Below are positions 60,448 to 64,000 of a DNA stretch of 64,000 bases, in pieces; the stretch's first letter is position 1; the number at the start of each line of letters is the position of its first letter. This stretch comes from Polytrichum commune (Eukaryota > Streptophyta > Polytrichopsida > Polytrichales > Polytrichaceae): positions 4,588,501 through 4,652,500 of the forward strand of contig OX485808.1 in the NCBI GenBank assembly GCA_950295325.1. Direction: 5' to 3'. Made by a program: the position numbers and the translations under genes. Below the pieces are notes generated by a model that was not told where the DNA came from, did no database searches, and was given only the letters and a program-made list of their open reading frames with translations.

Positions 60448-61772
60448 CATCGCAGCGTACATGAACTTGTTGCCGCCACAAACGTTGTACACGGTCTCTC
60501 CGCTTATTGCCACGCTCTGCAAAACGGAGACGTAGAACTCCAACCTGAGTTCCATCGCCGGGAAGACAGTGTACAAGGTCTCCTGCAGCAGATCCTTGGG
60601 AGGGGGATGGGGGATGCTGTAGATCTTCTTGAACGTAGTGTTCGCCTTGACAGGGGCTCGCCCATTCCGCAGCGCGTTGTACGTCAAGAAGACGAGGCTG
60701 ACCGCCCCCACCTGTTTGTTCCCCTGGCCTCGTTGATGGCCACGATCCCTTCCGTCTTGGCGGGCACGTAAGTGCTGTGGAAGATGTTGTACTCAAATTT
60801 GATCGACTTCTCGTACAGGTCGACTACAGCAGAGAGCTTCTCCTGCTGGACTATCCACAGCCAAACGTGAGGCTCCCTCATGTCCGGAGACTTGTGCTCC
60901 TTGAACTTGGCCATGAAGGGGTCGTAGAAAGGTATGTCCTTCCCCCCCTGCCTCGACGCACCGGGGATCCCCCTGAAATCGATCAGGGCAAATGGGCACC
61001 CCCGTCGATCCTCCCTCACCTCGGCCCTGCTCATGGTCCGGTCCCACTTGGAAAATGTCACCCTCTCCACTCCTTTTGTCAACAGACAAAATCTGGCCAC
61101 TCCTTCGAATGTGGCCAACCTCTTCCGCGTCAAAAAGCTTCTGTATTGCTCCACCTCCTGGGGATCCGTCTCGGTTTTCTTTGTCCTCTTGTTCCCCTTC
61201 TGCTTCAAAATGGAGGCGTGCTCCTTGACAAGACAACGCATTGAGGGTCCGGAGATGTTGTAGTCGACCTTGAACATCTTCCAGCTGGCCCAATTAATGT
61301 CCCCGTCGGCTAGGATGAGTGCGTACTCTGGTATTAGGGCGCTCAACTCCCTCATTGCAGTAGTCTTCAGCTTGCGGTGTTCGCACCATTCCTTGATGGA
61401 ATACGTGCCGGGCTTGTGTCTTGGCCTCTTCAAAAATATCTTCGGGTATGGGATGGTTCTTCCCACAGTGTTCCCAAGAAGATGCACCGCGCACCTCTGC
61501 AACTCGGACTCTGTTAACCCTTGAAGGGACCTGAAGAACTCCCTCAGTAGTGGAGGGGCCTCCCCGGTCTTCTTCGCGCTGTACTTCTCCTCGGTGTCGG
61601 GGTTGACCAGATCGCCCGAGCTGTGCGCATCAAAAAATTGTGTCCACAACTCCTAAGTGTCCCTGTTGCAACAGATGAGGCAGAGCTCACCCTTGAGCTC
61701 CATGACAGACTTGGTTGTTGTAGACTTCATGTCGATGGAGGAGAACTTGTCCACCATCGCGTCGCAGAATGC

Positions 61773-61893
61773 CTGCAGCAAGAAAGACATCAGTAACGCA
61801 CAAAATACGAACGCACGTTCGTAAGTTTGAATGTCAAAGAACTTGAAAATTTGAATGTCAAAGATATTTACGAACGTTCGTTCGTAAACTCAC
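61773..61893 (-). other. Intron A/B, 121 nt, with a palindrome at each end
   Basis: GTGAGT donor and CTGCAG acceptor. The palindrome at 61867-61888 begins at intron position 6. A second at 61803-61824 ends 30 nt before the acceptor AG. Between them TTTGACATTCAAA is repeated. Confidence 0.8.
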
Positions 61894-63217
61894 CTTCCAT
61901 TGTGGAGACGGCGTCTTCGCGTTCTCCCTTTCTTTAGGGGGGCACCCGTGGGCGACCCAGACGTCCCTTGCAGCCACTATGTTGGCTGCCCACGACGCCT
62001 CGAAAGCCTTGATCTTGTTGCCGGAGTTGAGGAAGGTGGATATCTTCCGCAGCTTGTCCCAATCGTCCGACCACACCAAGAACGCCTTCCAGTAGCGCAA
62101 GTCCTCCTTCAGCTCATGCTGGAAGTTGTCGTCCTTGAGAATTATTTGGGACGCCTCCAAGCTGTGTTGGCCGTCTATGATCCAGAACTCTCCATTCTGG
62201 ATCCGTGGCCAGTCCTTCTCCGTCGGACGGGATGTCAGCCCCTTCGGCATGACGCAGACGGTTTGCCTGTCCCACTTGACGTTGTTCATTAGATTATTTA
62301 TCTGCCACTTCACACCACCGCTTTCGCGAGAGCGAACCACCCATTTGTTGGGGGACATCTCGCACTTGAAGCAGTCCACGTTGAATGTGAAGTGGCGTCC
62401 CATGGGCCAGCAATCCTTCGAGTAGTTGTTGAAATCTCGAAGGATCCTCGTGGCCTTCACAGCGTCAGGGTTCTCACCCTTTTTCAAGGGGGTGGGCATT
62501 ACGACAGGCGAGGTCACCTCTGCGGTCTCCGTTACTCCCGATTTCTCCATCTCCTCCCTTGTCCTCTTCGATGGCGTGGAGTGTCTACTGGGGCCCTCCG
62601 TCGCCCTGCTAGCGGAAGGCACAGGCCTGGGTGCACTTCTAGATCCTCCTGCCCCTGATGTGGATGGTTTCCTGGGGCTCTTCTTCTTCTTGTTTGCCTC
62701 AGTGACCACACTGTTGTATTTGGAGATGTTCAATGCAAGGGCGGTCAATTTCCTTGCAGTCCAGTATGGGCTCAACGCATATTTGGAGAAGAGGCCGTCC
62801 AGGTCGAAGTGCTTGGCATCTTCCGCTACGTTATTGGTGGCGTATTGGTAGGAGAAGGTATTTTTCTGAAAATGCAACAAGAGGTTGATATGATCCTTCT
62901 TGTTCTTCATGTCCAGAATTACATACTCCCCCTGGGCCTCTATGGACTTTATCTCCCACGTCTTCATTTGAACCCACTGTTCGGGCTGGTCCGGTCTTGT
63001 CTCAAACTCGTAGGTGAAGCGCATGCAGAAGAGGCCGTCCCCGATCTTCTCTGGCAGTGCCGTCCACTCCCCCATGAAGTCTTCCTTGGGGACATAGTTG
63101 TCGTTGCCGTTATCGTCTAACACCGACTCTGGGAGGCCATCGACCTTCACCGCGAACATCTCAATGGCGCTTCTGCTTGATCTTGCCATCTGCAACAGAA
63201 TATAAACAATTAGTGAC

Positions 63218-63800
63218 TTTACGAACGAACGTTCGTAAGTGACATGCATATCCCACAGACTACGCAGTGTTAATGCGTCTTTGCAATTGATGTAATTATA
63301 TTTACGAACGTTCGCTCGTAAATGAGGGGTTGCAAGATCATATAAATTTTTAGTATTGAGTTTACGAACGAGCGTTCGTAAAAGATATGAAGATCAAAGA
63401 GACTACTCGTCATGAATGTGTTTATAATATATTTGGTTATTTTTACGAACAATCGTTCGTAAAAGATATAGGTTTTATAGGTTTGGATTCATTTACGAAC
63501 GTGCGTTCGTAAGTATGTCCATTTGGTCTATCTTTTCGGATATTTGGTTGATTTATCTTTCGTAAGTACATGTGATTTGTCTTATTGGTGTTCGCAAAAT
63601 TGTATTTGTTCTTTAGATATTCATAGAGGTTCATATTAAAGTTAAGGTTCCTTCTGAGTGATATTTTGAGTATATTTACGAACGTGCGTTCGTAAATATA
63701 GATCATTTCAAAGAACGTGGAGTGCGTATTTACGAACGCACGTTCGTAAATGGAGGTTCGGTATGCAGTGTATGTCCATTTACGAACGAGCGTTCGTATA
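63218..63800. repeat. Cluster of eight palindromes upstream of the ParB-like gene
   Basis: Sites at 63218-63239, 63301-63322, 63361-63382, 63442-63463, 63492-63512, 63675-63696, 63729-63750 and 63779-63800. Arm TTTACGAACG and its complement flank a 2-nt spacer that differs between sites (AA, TT, AG, AT, TG, TG, CA, AG). Flanking sequences are unrelated. The first lies 28 nt upstream of the exon A acceptor. Confidence 0.85.
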
Positions 63801-63836
63801 TGTGATGGTTTTGGGATCCCCTGTCCGTACATATAT

Positions 63837-63888
63837 GTATTCGTATATATACGAATACGTATATATACGTATATATATATAACTCACT
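63837..63888. repeat. AT-rich palindrome block
   Basis: 63837-63858 is a perfect 22-bp palindrome (arm GTATTCGTATA and its complement), followed by ACGTATATATACGTATATATAT. It differs from the CGAACG palindromes but sits at the edge of the same cluster. Confidence 0.6.
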
Positions 63889-64000
63889 TATTAGCTACTC
63901 TGCTTGCAGCCGTGCCTGCAAAATTTTGGTCAGAATGATGCAAATCTTCAATCATAAAGCAATTGAGATGCAGAATGAGATGCAGAATGAAACATGAAGA

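Larger units (their letters stand above)
58854..63189 (-). pseudogene. ParB/DndB-like multi-exon gene with unknown central region (exons A-C)
   Basis: Exon A is 63189-61894 (ATG after TGTTGCAG; end AAG|GTGAGT), B is 61772-60448 (CTGCAG| to ATG|GTAAGC), C is 60302-58869 (or to TGA 58854); all joins are phase 0. Exon A has a basic Ser/Pro linker around residues 190-260, then EFWIIDGQHSLEASQIIL, the DGQHR/ParB-like signature, about residues 345-365. B is conserved-looking but unrecognised. C is acidic, with a coiled coil (ELNAKLEQKMKEDMAKAAEE) and Pro-rich stretches. Exon B has an in-frame TAG near 61663 (NRDT*ELWTQ) and an apparent 1-nt loss near 60740 (INEA, then GQGNKQVGAVSLVF in the next frame; exon length is 2 mod 3). 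Exon C may splice at 58868 into the phosphatase exon at 58251, giving about 1870 residues. DNA-binding or nucleotide-binding function is inference from the motif only. Confidence 0.6.

Noticed and set aside
56375-63189. Endogenous giant-virus fragment
   Set aside because: GC-rich genes of unusual content made this worth considering, but no viral hallmark gene was seen and the genes are intron-rich; kept only as one alternative origin.
58385-63800. Palindromes as CRISPR repeats or telomeric repeats
   Set aside because: Spacing is irregular, copies lie inside introns and exons, each unit is a perfect inverted repeat, and the context is eukaryotic.

Overview
The window reads as nuclear DNA of a land plant, most likely a moss or other bryophyte. 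There are GT-AG introns, long AT-rich intergenic stretches, plant-type NBS-LRR immune receptors carrying a protein-kinase module (an architecture I know from mosses), and a dense mix of transposon remnants (MULE, hAT, Harbinger-like, LINE). There is no operon structure and no Shine-Dalgarno-led ORF. The moss assignment is inference from gene architecture, not from a marker gene. No rRNA, tRNA or CRISPR array was recognised.

Layout. (1) 1-8.54 kb and 32.03-42.08 kb are two direct copies of one segmental duplication, offset about 32.0-32.2 kb. Each begins with a minus-strand immune-receptor gene: a helical domain resembling the plant MLKL N-terminus, then a kinase, then NB-ARC, then LRR. Each continues through non-coding DNA with remnants of a second LRR gene. 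The left receptor runs off the window. The right one has its LRR exon, encoded by 72-bp tandem DNA repeats whose tail is broken by frameshifts. (2) 8.6-32 kb holds repeats and hairpins, a broken family-2 glycosyltransferase (10.4-11.35 kb), an apparently intact three-exon MULE-type transposase (13.6-16.9 kb), and MITEs, including a 226-bp hAT-type MITE with an 8-bp target duplication. (3) 40.53-41.89 kb is a 1360-bp foldback transposon with a 9-bp target duplication; the left paralogue keeps the empty site. (4) 42.1-46.1 kb is a decayed non-LTR retrotransposon with reverse-transcriptase tail, RNase H, zinc knuckle and a restriction-like endonuclease region. (5) 47.4-49.7 kb may be a retrotransposon LTR containing a Harbinger/Tourist-like MITE. 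(6) 49.7-56.3 kb is largely featureless AT-rich DNA.

(7) The most unusual region is 56.4-64.0 kb, where composition becomes visibly GC-rich in exons. A minus-strand series of exons, all joined in phase 0 by GT-AG introns, can be read as one very long gene. It contains a ParB/DndB-like segment (IDGQHSLEAS), a region of unknown function, an acidic/coiled-coil segment, an FCP1-type HAD phosphatase (DLNGVL ... DDSPTK) and a Ser/Pro-rich tail. Nineteen copies of one palindrome (arm TTTACGAACG, a variable 2-nt spacer, then the complementary arm) are scattered through its introns, its upstream flank and two exon positions, and I saw none of them elsewhere in the window. In three introns a palindrome sits 26-30 nt upstream of the 3' splice site, and two short introns carry one palindrome near each end. 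The present copy has one in-frame stop and one apparent 1-nt deletion, so it may be a recent pseudogene of a larger family. This palindrome-gene association is the best candidate in the window for an undescribed system.
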